This document shows, piece by piece, positions 9,166-16,657 of a DNA stretch of 64,000 nt. The stretch is from positions 396,091 through 460,090 of the forward strand of contig NZ_JAEQNB010000004.1 in assembly GCF_016722965.1 (NCBI RefSeq), given 5' to 3'. The DNA comes from Tumebacillus amylolyticus. GTDB lineage: Bacteria; Bacillota; Bacilli; Tumebacillales; Tumebacillaceae. The notes under the pieces were generated by a model. That model saw nothing but the letters and a program-made list of their open reading frames with translations, ran no database searches and had not been told where the DNA came from. Each line of letters begins with the position of its first letter. Position 1 is the first letter of the stretch. The translations under genes and the position numbers were made by a program.

Positions 9166-9951
9166 ATGGCGACGAACACGTCTAACTACGGGCTGACCAA
9201 GCCCGGCCAGAACGACAACTACGATATCGAAATCCAGAATGGCAACATGGACAAAATCGATGCTCAGCTTTTCGCGAACGCACAAGCTGCGAATTCAGCT
9301 CAACAAACTGCAAACCAAGCGACGGCGGCAAGCTCAGCCACTGATACGATCATCGGGAATCGTACTGCTGACCCGTCCAAATCTCCGTCTGGACTGACTG
9401 GATCGCTGACGAATTGGCTTTCATGGATAGTCAACCGGATCAAGGCGATCACCGGCACCACGAACTGGTTCGACGCACCGCCGACAACGCTGGTGGCGGC
9501 GAACACCCATATGAATGACAACAACAACCCTCACGGCGTCACTGCGGAACAAGTCGGGGCGATTCCGGAGTCTCAGCGCGGGGCCGCGGATGGAGTTGCT
9601 ACCCTTGACGGCGACGGGCTTATTCCGACGGGTCAGTTGCCGGCACCATCGGATTTCGGCGCTCTTCCGGCCGGGATTAGCAATCGGAACGTGCGAATTG
9701 ACGCCGCGTATGAGTTGAGTTCTGATACGCGCTCTACGGCGGTGACAAACGGCACGAACGGACTGCCAACCACCGTTACCGTGACTGATCCGACAAGCGG
9801 AAACGCAACGGTCGCAACTAGCGCCATCACTTACGGAACGAATGGCTTGCCTACGAAGATCACTACAACTGCGGGCGCTCATTCTCGCGCGGTAACAATC
9901 AACTATGGCACAAACGGTTTGTTCTCTGGGACAACTCCAACCTTCTCTTAA
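9166..9951 (+). CDS. Phage tail fibre-like protein
   Basis: 261 aa. The N-terminus MATNTSNYGLTKPGQNDNYDIEIQNGNMDKID is the attachment motif found on many Firmicute tail fibres. The middle holds an Ala/Gln/Thr-rich stretch, then 'HMNDNNNPHGVTAEQVGA' and 'ADGVATLDGDGLIPTGQLPA', the collagen-like fibre-shaft phrases of phage side fibres. The C-terminus has three imperfect repeats around 'YGTNGL' at 25-aa spacing (about residues 197-255), probably a receptor-contact or trimerisation region. It likely determines host range. Confidence 0.8.
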   Translation: MATNTSNYGLTKPGQNDNYDIEIQNGNMDKIDAQLFANAQAANSAQQTANQATAASSATDTIIGNRTADPSKSPSGLTGSLTNWLSWIVNRIKAITGTTNWFDAPPTTLVAANTHMNDNNNPHGVTAEQVGAIPESQRGAADGVATLDGDGLIPTGQLPAPSDFGALPAGISNRNVRIDAAYELSSDTRSTAVTNGTNGLPTTVTVTDPTSGNATVATSAITYGTNGLPTKITTTAGAHSRAVTINYGTNGLFSGTTPTFS

Positions 9952-9965
9952 AGGAGCGTGTGAAC

Positions 9966-10568
9966 ATGTCAGAAGTAGTAATAGTTGCAGGAGGAAGCAT
10001 GGTCCCTCTCGGCTCCGACTACGCGGGGACACCGACGTTCCGCCCCAACAAGGTAGACGCGAGCGGTCTGCAACATATGGCCCTCGACCAAGACAACACA
10101 ACCGGCACCGCGGCGTCGGGCGTTGTTATGCAATCGGGCGGCTCCGGTAAATTCGGTTGGTTGTCGAGCATCTATTCGTCGCTGGTATCGCTCGGAACGA
10201 CCATGTCAAATGTGTACTCTGCGTTGACCAACGGCACCCAGAAGACGCAGATCACGTCCACACCTTCCCCGCAAGTGATGACGGCAACGCCATCGACTAA
10301 GCAGATCGGCATAGTGGCAAGCGCCGCTGCTGTTGCCTTGCGTGTTGGTGCCAGTGACCTCGCGAATCGTAAAACGATCATGATTCGGAATGTGTCGCCG
10401 CTCGGAGGTGCGGTGCTTTACGTGGGAGGCTCTGGGGTCTTAGATACCACGGGTTGGCCCATTTACCCGGGAGAGTTGTTCACTCTCGATCAGAACCCAG
10501 CAAACACCGCGACGATATACGGGTACTCAACCGGAGTTTGCACAGTTGCAGTCATGGAGGTGGCATAA
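9966..10568 (+). CDS. Putative phage tail tip/fibre accessory protein
   Basis: 200-aa protein of unknown function. ATG 9966 is 9 bp from AAGGAG (9951-9956); an in-frame GTG at 9960 is too close. The N-terminus (VVVAGGS… 'GTPTFRPNKVDASGLQHMALDQDNTTG') and the beta-rich C-terminus ('NRKTIMIRNVSPLGGAVLYVGGSG … YPGELFTLDQNP') look like virion surface proteins that bear carbohydrate-binding-like beta folds. The location between fibre and another small beta-rich protein supports a tail-fibre role. I do not recognise the family. Confidence 0.5.
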   Translation: MSEVVIVAGGSMVPLGSDYAGTPTFRPNKVDASGLQHMALDQDNTTGTAASGVVMQSGGSGKFGWLSSIYSSLVSLGTTMSNVYSALTNGTQKTQITSTPSPQVMTATPSTKQIGIVASAAAVALRVGASDLANRKTIMIRNVSPLGGAVLYVGGSGVLDTTGWPIYPGELFTLDQNPANTATIYGYSTGVCTVAVMEVA

Positions 10569-10949
10569 ATGAGCGCCTTCGGAACTTCGGTGAAGCAACC
10601 GCGCGGATTTCGCTCGGGGACATTCAATACGACATCGACCAGTTACGTGACCGCCCTGAGCATTAGCGGCGCAGGTCGATTGGCTTTCCTGTACGGAAGT
10701 ACATCCCAATACAATTACATGCGAGTCCGGATCACGATCGACGGAGTTGTTGTGATCAACGATGCATACGTTTCCGGGGATAGTTCTAATTCAGGGGCAT
10801 ACCTCGCGCCAGATGGTGTCTTTCAGTACAACTCGACCTCTCGCCCGTATGTCCCTCTTGATATCCAGTTTAAACAGTCGCTTTTGATCGAAGTATACAG
10901 CGCCAGTTCGTCGTATAACTGTTTCGCTAAATTCGGTTGGGAAGCGTAA
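10569..10949 (+). CDS. Hypothetical beta-rich phage structural protein
   Basis: 126 aa, start ATG 10569 directly after the previous stop. It is rich in Ser, Tyr, Thr and Gly, without charged clusters, TM segments or a signal peptide. Alternating hydrophobic residues (MRVRITIDGVVVINDAYVSG; LLIEVYSASSSYNC) predict a beta sandwich. Its position in the fibre block suggests a tail-tip subunit; no family is recognised. Confidence 0.5.
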   Translation: MSAFGTSVKQPRGFRSGTFNTTSTSYVTALSISGAGRLAFLYGSTSQYNYMRVRITIDGVVVINDAYVSGDSSNSGAYLAPDGVFQYNSTSRPYVPLDIQFKQSLLIEVYSASSSYNCFAKFGWEA

Positions 10950-10964
10950 AGGAGGGCGAAAAAC

Positions 10965-11471
10965 TTGGAAATCGTGTACCTCAATCCGGCAACGAGAGAG
11001 CCGGACGAGAACGGAGTTGCTTTCGAACGGACTGTGACGGAGGCCGGCGCAGTTGTTCTGATCCCGGTCACTACGCCGCCACCCCCGCCGTCGTTGGAAG
11101 ACATCAAGGGTGCGAAGATTGCGGAACTGAATGCCGCGTGCAATACCGGAATCCTCGCGGGCTTCCGGTCCTCCGCACTCGGCGAACCCCACTCCTACGA
11201 TTTTGACGCGGAAGCTCAGTCGAATCTCACGGGCATGCTTTCGGTTATGAACGCCGATCCGACAATTGTCGAAACGATCTGGAAGACCACAGATGTCGGA
11301 CCGTTGCCGCACACCCGCGAGCAGTTCGTGACATTGTGCCGTGATGGGCTCGACCACAAAAACAAACTCATCGCCCGATACTGGGCGATCAAGGCTTCGG
11401 TTGAGGCGGCGACGAGCGAGGAGGAGGTGCTTGCAATCCAGTGGGAGGCAGGAAACGGGCAGGGCGCTTGA
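10965..11471 (+). CDS. DUF4376-type phage tail protein
   Basis: 168 aa, TTG 10965 after AAAGGAGGGCG (10948-10958). Residues about 1-40 are a small beta region; a Pro-rich hinge (TPPPPPS) leads to a helical domain with 'ILAGFRSSALGEPHSYDFDAE', 'IWKTTDVGPLPHTREQF' and 'HKNKLIARYWAIKASVEAA'. These are the signature phrases of the DUF4376 domain common at the C-terminus of tail fibre or tail assembly proteins. The molecular function is not established. Confidence 0.75.
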   Translation: MEIVYLNPATREPDENGVAFERTVTEAGAVVLIPVTTPPPPPSLEDIKGAKIAELNAACNTGILAGFRSSALGEPHSYDFDAEAQSNLTGMLSVMNADPTIVETIWKTTDVGPLPHTREQFVTLCRDGLDHKNKLIARYWAIKASVEAATSEEEVLAIQWEAGNGQGA

Positions 11472-11512
11472 TTTGACCTGTGATACGCTGGCAAGAGGGA
11501 AGGAGGGAGTTT

Positions 11513-12022
11513 ATGGAGGAGCTTTTAGAGCCCGGAGACATCCTGCTCGTGCGTGGCAAAGAATTGCACCGCCGACGGCGAGAGTGGTTCCGCTTGCTGA
11601 TCTCGACCACGATCGCCAAACTGACAAAGAGCGAGTACACACACGCTGCCATGTATATCGGGCGAGACATGATCGTGGACGTCGACGTAAGGCAGCTGGT
11701 GATGCAACGACCGCTCGCGGATCTGGACTGTTATGACGTATACCGCGTGGCCGGAGCCACAGACGAGGATCGCCAACTGGCGGTCTATTTTTGTCTCAGC
11801 CAACGCAAGAGGAAATACGACTATGGAGCTGTTGTGGCGATCGCACTTCAGCGGCTGACCGGACGAGCCATTGCAGGCCCGGAAGAAGATCCGCGCAAGT
11901 GGTTCTGCAGTGAGTTGGTGGCGCGGGCGTTGCGACTGTCGTGCTCGCCGTGGCTGGTGACACCCGGTGATCTGGCAAAAGAGCAAGGGGTAGTAAAAGT
12001 AGAACCACAAAAGGCGGCGTAG
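11513..12022 (+). CDS. YiiX-like permuted NlpC/P60 family protein
   Basis: 169 aa. ATG 11513 is preceded by GGAAGGAGG (about 11498-11506); an upstream in-frame ATG at 11480 lies before that site and is less likely. 'PGDILLVRG' near the N-terminus, 'YTHAAMYIGRDMIVDV' with the conserved His, and 'WFCSELVARAL' with the conserved Cys are the pattern of the circularly permuted papain-like (YiiX/YebB-type) family. Members act as amidases or peptidases on cell wall or lipids. In this phage it sits between fibre and lysis genes, so it may be a tail-borne or lysis-linked hydrolase. Confidence 0.7.
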   Translation: MEELLEPGDILLVRGKELHRRRREWFRLLISTTIAKLTKSEYTHAAMYIGRDMIVDVDVRQLVMQRPLADLDCYDVYRVAGATDEDRQLAVYFCLSQRKRKYDYGAVVAIALQRLTGRAIAGPEEDPRKWFCSELVARALRLSCSPWLVTPGDLAKEQGVVKVEPQKAA

Positions 12023-12034
12023 GGAGGGGTAAGG

Positions 12035-12256
12035 GTGGAGCAAGAGATCATCAAATTTGCTATTGGGCAAGGGATTTTCTGCGTCCTTTTCGTGTGGTTG
12101 TTCATGCGCACGACAAAACGTAACGAGGAGCGCGAGGATAAACTGATGGCGCACAACGACGGATACCAAAAAGTACTTGGAGAAATCAGCTCCGCAGTGT
12201 CAGAGATGCGCCACGATATCAACCGAATTGAAGACCGACTGAACGAACGGGCCTAG
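12035..12256 (+). CDS. BhlA/UviB-family holin-like protein
   Basis: 73 aa with GTG start 12035 after GGAGGGG. One N-terminal TM helix (about residues 4-24, IIKFAIGQGIFCVLFVWLF) is followed by a basic MRTTKRNEER turn and a coiled-coil tail (YQKVLGEISSAVSEMRHDINRIEDRL). This is the layout of BhlA/UviB holin-like bacteriocin/phage proteins, which permeabilise the membrane for endolysin release. It is encoded 46 bp upstream of the amidase gene, as expected for a lysis cassette. Confidence 0.8.
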   Translation: MEQEIIKFAIGQGIFCVLFVWLFMRTTKRNEEREDKLMAHNDGYQKVLGEISSAVSEMRHDINRIEDRLNERA

Positions 12257-12302
12257 CGAGTGAGACGCTGGGCCTTACTTATTTCCAAGGAGGATGATTT
12301 TC

Positions 12303-13169
12303 ATGACCAAATTGATTTGCCTCGACCCCGGCCACGGAGGTTACGATCCGGGCGCGGTACACGGCGACGCTCGCGAGAAAGACATCACCCTGCACATCGG
12401 GCTTCAACTCCGCGACTTGCTCCGGCGAGTTGGCTTTGGCGTCATTATGACCCGCGAGACTGACTCAGCTCCGGGCGGTAAGACGGAAGTCAACGCCGAC
12501 TTGAACGAGCGCTGCCGAATCGCGAACGCGGCCAAGGTTGATGTGTTCCTCTCGATTCATGTCAACGCCGGCGGCGGGCACGGTGCTGAGATTTATGCCA
12601 ATGGCAACGGCGGCCCGATTGCTCCGTTGGCGAAGGGGATCATCACGAACGTCTCGACCGTCTGCGGTACGCACGGACAGGCAGTGCGCGACGGCGGTCA
12701 CAACGGGGAAGGGTGGCGCGTGATCGTCGGTACCGATATGGACGCGATGCTCGTTGAGATCGGCTTCATCGACACCGACGACCTGAGTAAGATTCAGACG
12801 CACATCGACGAGTTCGCGCCGCTGATCGCCAGCGCGATCTGTACCTTCTACGGTGTCTCGTTCCCGGAGGCAGCCGCACCGGCGCAGAAGATGCCCCTGA
12901 ACGCTGCTGCTGTCCAGACGGTGATCAACGAACTTGGCATGCTCACCAAGACCGCCAGCGACGCCGTAGACATCGCGTACAACTACGCCGCCAACTCTCT
13001 TCGTCGGGCGTTGCAAATGCCGATTACGGATGATCTGGGCAAACCCGACAAAGCCTCTGCGGACCTCGTCGCCAATTCGATCTTGGGCGACCACTGGAAA
13101 GCCGCATACGACCAAGACATCCGGGACTGCTACCACGTTGCCGCCGATGCGCTCCGGACTCTGCTGTAG
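12303..13169 (+). CDS. N-acetylmuramoyl-L-alanine amidase (phage endolysin)
   Basis: 288-aa endolysin that would cut the amide bond between muramic acid and the stem peptide. I choose ATG 12303, 9 bp after AAGGAGG (12287-12293); ATG 12294 abuts the site. The Amidase_3 domain covers about residues 1-180 with zinc-ligand/catalytic phrases LDPGHGG, SIHVNAGGG and VEIGFIDTDD. The C-terminal ~100 residues (VQTVINELGMLTKTASDAVD …) form a helical region that may bind the cell wall. There is no signal peptide, consistent with holin-dependent export. Confidence 0.9.
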   Translation: MTKLICLDPGHGGYDPGAVHGDAREKDITLHIGLQLRDLLRRVGFGVIMTRETDSAPGGKTEVNADLNERCRIANAAKVDVFLSIHVNAGGGHGAEIYANGNGGPIAPLAKGIITNVSTVCGTHGQAVRDGGHNGEGWRVIVGTDMDAMLVEIGFIDTDDLSKIQTHIDEFAPLIASAICTFYGVSFPEAAAPAQKMPLNAAAVQTVINELGMLTKTASDAVDIAYNYAANSLRRALQMPITDDLGKPDKASADLVANSILGDHWKAAYDQDIRDCYHVAADALRTLL

Positions 13170-13244
13170 CACCTCGCTCCAAATCAACCTCATCTCGCGC
13201 CGCTGGCATCCGTGCTGGCGGCCACAAACGAAAGGATGATCCAA

Positions 13245-13682
13245 ATGACGACCAACGATTTGCACACCTACATCGCCTCTGTGCTGGGCTTTGCGACCGC
13301 CGTCGCGCCGTTCGCTTACTGGGTGGTGAAGACGATCAATCACAGCAAGACCAACCCGGACGCGCAGACCGCGATCCACGAAGCTCAGGCAGCCGTCGCA
13401 CCGGACATCACCTTCACCGAACGCTGGGCTCACATTCAGGAGACTGTGGTGCATGCCATTGCCTACCTTAAACTCGAAGTCGGTGAACTCCCGGAAGAGC
13501 TGCGTGAACAGTTCGTCGACTACATCGAGAAGAAGACGGGGCACCGCATCACGATCGCGGAGCTGGAGCGCGTGATCTCGACTGTGACGTTTGCGGCAAA
13601 TGAAGCGAAGGAGCACGTCGATCTGCAAGCGATCAAGGCGTTGCTGGATGATCTCGTGCAGAAGGAAAAGACCCCAGCCTAG
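13245..13682 (+). CDS. Phage holin, LLH family-like
   Basis: 145 aa; ATG 13245 is 8 bp after AAAGGA, preferred over ATG 13236. One N-terminal TM segment (about residues 6-27, YIASVLGFATAVAPFAYWVV) precedes a long amphipathic cytoplasmic region with 'ERWAHIQETVVHAIAYLKLEVGELPEEL' and 'RITIAELERVISTVTFAANEAKEHVD', as in phage holins of the LLH family. It is the last gene of the lysis block, ending in a strong hairpin terminator. With the BhlA-like gene upstream the phage has two holin-type proteins. Confidence 0.65.
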   Translation: MTTNDLHTYIASVLGFATAVAPFAYWVVKTINHSKTNPDAQTAIHEAQAAVAPDITFTERWAHIQETVVHAIAYLKLEVGELPEELREQFVDYIEKKTGHRITIAELERVISTVTFAANEAKEHVDLQAIKALLDDLVQKEKTPA

Positions 13683-13696
13683 TGGCTGGGGTCTTT
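13668..13696 (+). terminator. Bidirectional intrinsic terminator after the phage lysis genes
   Basis: Perfect 10-bp stem GACCCCAGCC / GGCTGGGGTC with a TAGT loop, flanked by A-run and T-run, so it can stop both the + strand lysis operon and the convergent gene ending at 13704. A near copy occurs at 14357-14390. Confidence 0.9.
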
Positions 13697-13703
13697 ATTA
13701 CAT

Positions 13704-14270
13704 CTAATCTCTATGGGCCACTGATGTAGCGGCAACTTCTGCCTCAGCCAAAGACTTGTCATTTGAAGCTTCGTCATAATCGCTCTCGAGAATTTCTTCG
13801 ATCAACTTAATCAAAAGCTTTCCCTTAGATTTTTTGAATGAAACTTTTTGGTGAGTGATACCACCTAGAACTATAATGACGATACCAGCTAAGCCCATAA
13901 TGAACTGTCCCGCAATCAAAATAGCTGGGAATGTTACGTTAGGATCCATGTTGTGCGGAGTTGAATCTTGCATCCACTTGAACATCAAGCCGATGAAGAT
14001 CACAGTAAAAGCCAATGCCATGGAGTTACCCATTTGTACAACACCAGCATTGAAAGTTGACCAGTCTTCATAATCTGCTTCTAGTACCCTAAGGTAATTT
14101 GTAAGTGTGCTTCGGTTGAATTTTTTCAATTCAGAACGGAACTTCTCCACTAACTCGATGGAATTGAAAGCTTGCAGGTCTTTTTTTGTGAGTTTTTTTA
14201 ATACTATCTTTCCAGCAATGTTCCTAGGGAATACTAGGTCACGGCCATAATACAAATGCTTGATATTCAA
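13704..14270 (-). CDS. Hypothetical two-TM protein next to the IetAS-like pair
   Basis: 188 aa from TTG 14270, which is 10 nt after AAGGAG on the minus strand; an upstream in-frame ATG at 14297 precedes that site. The N-terminal ~85 residues are basic and helical (KIVLKKLTKKDLQAF … YLRVLEADYEDW). Two TM helices follow (about residues 78-100, MGNSMALAFTVIFIGLMFKW; about 115-139, FPAILIAGQFIMGLAGIVIIVLGG). The C-terminus is acidic. The gene is AT-rich like the two genes behind it and unlike the phage and host DNA around it. It is flanked by two near-identical terminator hairpins. No family recognised; it could be a third, membrane-anchored component of the cassette or an independent passenger. 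Confidence 0.65.
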   Translation of the reverse strand: MNIKHLYYGRDLVFPRNIAGKIVLKKLTKKDLQAFNSIELVEKFRSELKKFNRSTLTNYLRVLEADYEDWSTFNAGVVQMGNSMALAFTVIFIGLMFKWMQDSTPHNMDPNVTFPAILIAGQFIMGLAGIVIIVLGGITHQKVSFKKSKGKLLIKLIEEILESDYDEASNDKSLAEAEVAATSVAHRD

Positions 14271-14358
14271 TTGTACATCTCTCCTTATGGATCGCATTCA
14301 ATGTAATTGTTCTTTTACTACGATTAATTTCCCTTCTGCATAGAGAATATTAATACAA

Positions 14359-14388
14359 AAAAGACCCCTGCCTAATGGCTAGGGTCTT
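14359..14388 (-). terminator. Terminator-like hairpin after the subtilase gene
   Basis: GACCCCTGCC / GGCTAGGGTC with loop TAAT (two mismatches in the stem) lies immediately 3' of the subtilase stop on the minus strand, between A- and T-rich flanks. It differs from the 13668 hairpin at only a few positions. Confidence 0.7.
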
Positions 14389-14393
14389 ATTAG

Positions 14394-16652
14394 TTATCCC
14401 TCGTTTCTTAGTCGAACTGTGGTTGTTATGTCTCTATAAATGAATCTTTGGGTCAATTGCTTAGAAATATCGTTGTAAACCGGCTTCTCTCCTTTGGGAT
14501 CTCGAATTGTTATAATTAATGCAAAATCTTGAGGTTGGGGTACCTCTTCACTTCTTGATTGCAAAGATAGTCTGAGTTTCCACTGGTTCGAATCAATACC
14601 CTTTGAAAACTTCCGTGAATAGACCTTAATAGGTGACCACTTGTACCCGTTTTCAACGAGTTCTTTCTCAAGGATTCCGCTTTTTTCTATTGGCACTTCG
14701 CTCTTAAATCCTTTTGGCTTCTCAGTACCGAAACTCACTTCGATGTTAGTTCTACAGTACTCGAAATCATACCTTGCGTCCAGGCGAGGATTATATACCA
14801 ATGTCATAGTGATTTCCCCTGTGCATTTACCATTTTCGATTAAGCAATCAGGGAAAGGAAAGTCGGAAATATCTATATGAGTGGTTGGATAGATAGTTCC
14901 TTCAAAAATTAATGTGGAAGATGAAGCCGAACCAGTCAAAATCTTCTCAATGGATGCGGGTTTACCAAAACCAACATACTTGCGGTATTCACCTTCAGGA
15001 CGGGATCCAGTCTTTGGGTCTGTTGCTGAATGAATTAGCAGAGCCTTTGCTAGATTACTACTTGGTTCCGAATCAAGGTAATGGAACAGTTTAGCCAACA
15101 AAGCAGCAACTTTTGGAGTCGAGAAACTTGTACCAACATCTTGAGTTAAAATACCGTTTTCGTCAAATGAGTTTATGCCCACCGGAATAACGCGGGGTAC
15201 AGGGTGCTTTTTATAAGTTCCTCCAAAATCAACAAGATCTGGTTTTATAGTGTAATTCGGACCAAAGCCAATGCGTGTAAAGGGAGAGGGTTCAAAATTT
15301 GCAGTCATATTAGTGTCAAGATGGGAGATCGACCCGACGGTGATTGCACGTAGAGAGTCTGCAGGGGCAGTGATCCTGTCCTTGTACACATCCTGCTGAT
15401 TTGGTGGCCAATTTCGGTGAGGTAGTACTTCGTAGTTTCCTGTAGAAACTACAAAAATTACATTATTCTCGTCCTGAAGTTGATCAAAACTCACTGCTAA
15501 GTCACTATAGGACTGCTCTTCACAGAAGGCGTCTTTGAAACCTAATGACATATTCCAAACTTTTACCCTGTCACTATACTTAGGGACTACCTCTTGAAGA
15601 ATGAGGACAAGGTTTTCTTCTTCAAGGAAGCCGACATCACCATAGCTAGGATCGGAATTCGGTATTACAGAGATATCAACTATTTTTACGCCATCGTATG
15701 GTGAATCGGTACCGTCCAATTTATCACCGTACGCTATAATTCCGCCAACGAAACTGCCGTGTGAACAATTTTTTTCACTCGGAATAACGTATTCTTCAGT
15801 TTTATCAACCCATGGAGCCAATTTATCAGATTGAGAGATTCCAGTGTCAATAACACCAACGTAGGGATACTCTTTTTGTGTGTCCGGCCAAAAGACAGGG
15901 AAAATCATTTGGGAGGTTGAGGCAGTATCGAGTTGTGTGGATTGGACATTAGTCACACTAAGCGTTTGGAAATAAGATAGCGAGCGAAGCGCTCCAAAAT
16001 CAGCGAACTCTTCAAGTACATCAAGATTTGGAAAACTCACCTTTAAAATATCCAAATTTTTTGCGTACTGTATTTTGCTATGAAACTCACCGCTGAAATT
16101 CGAAATTCTGTTGATTAAGGCGGTGTAACTGTCCAGGTTTGTGTTGTGGTTTAAAAAATCGAATACTCTTAGCTTTATATACTTCTTCCTAAGTTCCCTT
16201 ATCCGTTTATAAACCTCGTTACTAAGTACATCAAATAAATCATAGGCCTGAAAATCTTGGAGAGTAGAGATATTAGCTTTCGTAATTTTCGCATCGGATG
16301 AAAGTATTTTTCTGCTCAGTGCATTCAACCCGTCACGAGTAACTTCAACTAAAAGTTCATCTGATTTCCCAACCCCTATAATCGGGCATGTACTTGTGCT
16401 AAACAAACTAGTAGGGCGATGAGACTTTGCAATCGCCTCTTGTTTCAGTCTGACTTTTGCAACCGAAGGTACGTTAGGATTTGCCGCAAATCGCTGCTCG
16501 AAACGCGAACGAATATCACTAACTTTACCTGCAAAAGCCTCACGGAGATCTCGAGTAACTTCACCAAATACCTTAGCTGGGCCTCCGTTACCTTGATTAC
16601 TTTTAATATCCTCAGGACGTAAACTGATGTGCTTTATCAAAAATTCGTTCAT
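14394..16652 (-). CDS. Cytoplasmic subtilisin-like serine protease (IetS-like)
   Basis: 752-aa S8-family protease with no signal peptide or prodomain, so it acts inside the cell. The catalytic triad is intact: Asp in VGVIDTGIS (about residue 268), His in CSHGSFVGGIIAYGD (about 297) and Ser in GTSFSTPKVAALLAKL (about 507); the oxyanion Asn region is VVSTGNYE. The N-terminal ~255 residues and the beta-rich C-terminal ~190 residues match nothing I know. ATG 16652 is 8 bp from GGAGCAG and 5 bp after the AAA+ ATPase stop, so the two form one operon. ATPase plus S8 protease is the composition of IetAS, reported as an anti-phage and plasmid-maintenance pair. Known there: both genes needed. Inferred here: defence or exclusion carried by the prophage. 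Confidence 0.8.
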   Translation of the reverse strand: MNEFLIKHISLRPEDIKSNQGNGGPAKVFGEVTRDLREAFAGKVSDIRSRFEQRFAANPNVPSVAKVRLKQEAIAKSHRPTSLFSTSTCPIIGVGKSDELLVEVTRDGLNALSRKILSSDAKITKANISTLQDFQAYDLFDVLSNEVYKRIRELRKKYIKLRVFDFLNHNTNLDSYTALINRISNFSGEFHSKIQYAKNLDILKVSFPNLDVLEEFADFGALRSLSYFQTLSVTNVQSTQLDTASTSQMIFPVFWPDTQKEYPYVGVIDTGISQSDKLAPWVDKTEEYVIPSEKNCSHGSFVGGIIAYGDKLDGTDSPYDGVKIVDISVIPNSDPSYGDVGFLEEENLVLILQEVVPKYSDRVKVWNMSLGFKDAFCEEQSYSDLAVSFDQLQDENNVIFVVSTGNYEVLPHRNWPPNQQDVYKDRITAPADSLRAITVGSISHLDTNMTANFEPSPFTRIGFGPNYTIKPDLVDFGGTYKKHPVPRVIPVGINSFDENGILTQDVGTSFSTPKVAALLAKLFHYLDSEPSSNLAKALLIHSATDPKTGSRPEGEYRKYVGFGKPASIEKILTGSASSSTLIFEGTIYPTTHIDISDFPFPDCLIENGKCTGEITMTLVYNPRLDARYDFEYCRTNIEVSFGTEKPKGFKSEVPIEKSGILEKELVENGYKWSPIKVYSRKFSKGIDSNQWKLRLSLQSRSEEVPQPQDFALIITIRDPKGEKPVYNDISKQLTQRFIYRDITTTVRLRNEG

Positions 16653-16657
16653 TCATA

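Noticed and set aside
1..13682. Tail module as type VI secretion or extracellular contractile injection system
   Set aside because: No toxin cargo, AAA ClpV-like or eCIS ATPase gene is present, and holin, amidase and tail-fibre genes follow the PBSX/myophage order. A tailocin remains possible because head genes are outside the window.
14394..16652. Subtilase as a secreted protease or lantibiotic leader peptidase
   Set aside because: There is no signal peptide or propeptide, no lantibiotic genes nearby, and tight coupling to an AAA+ ATPase instead.
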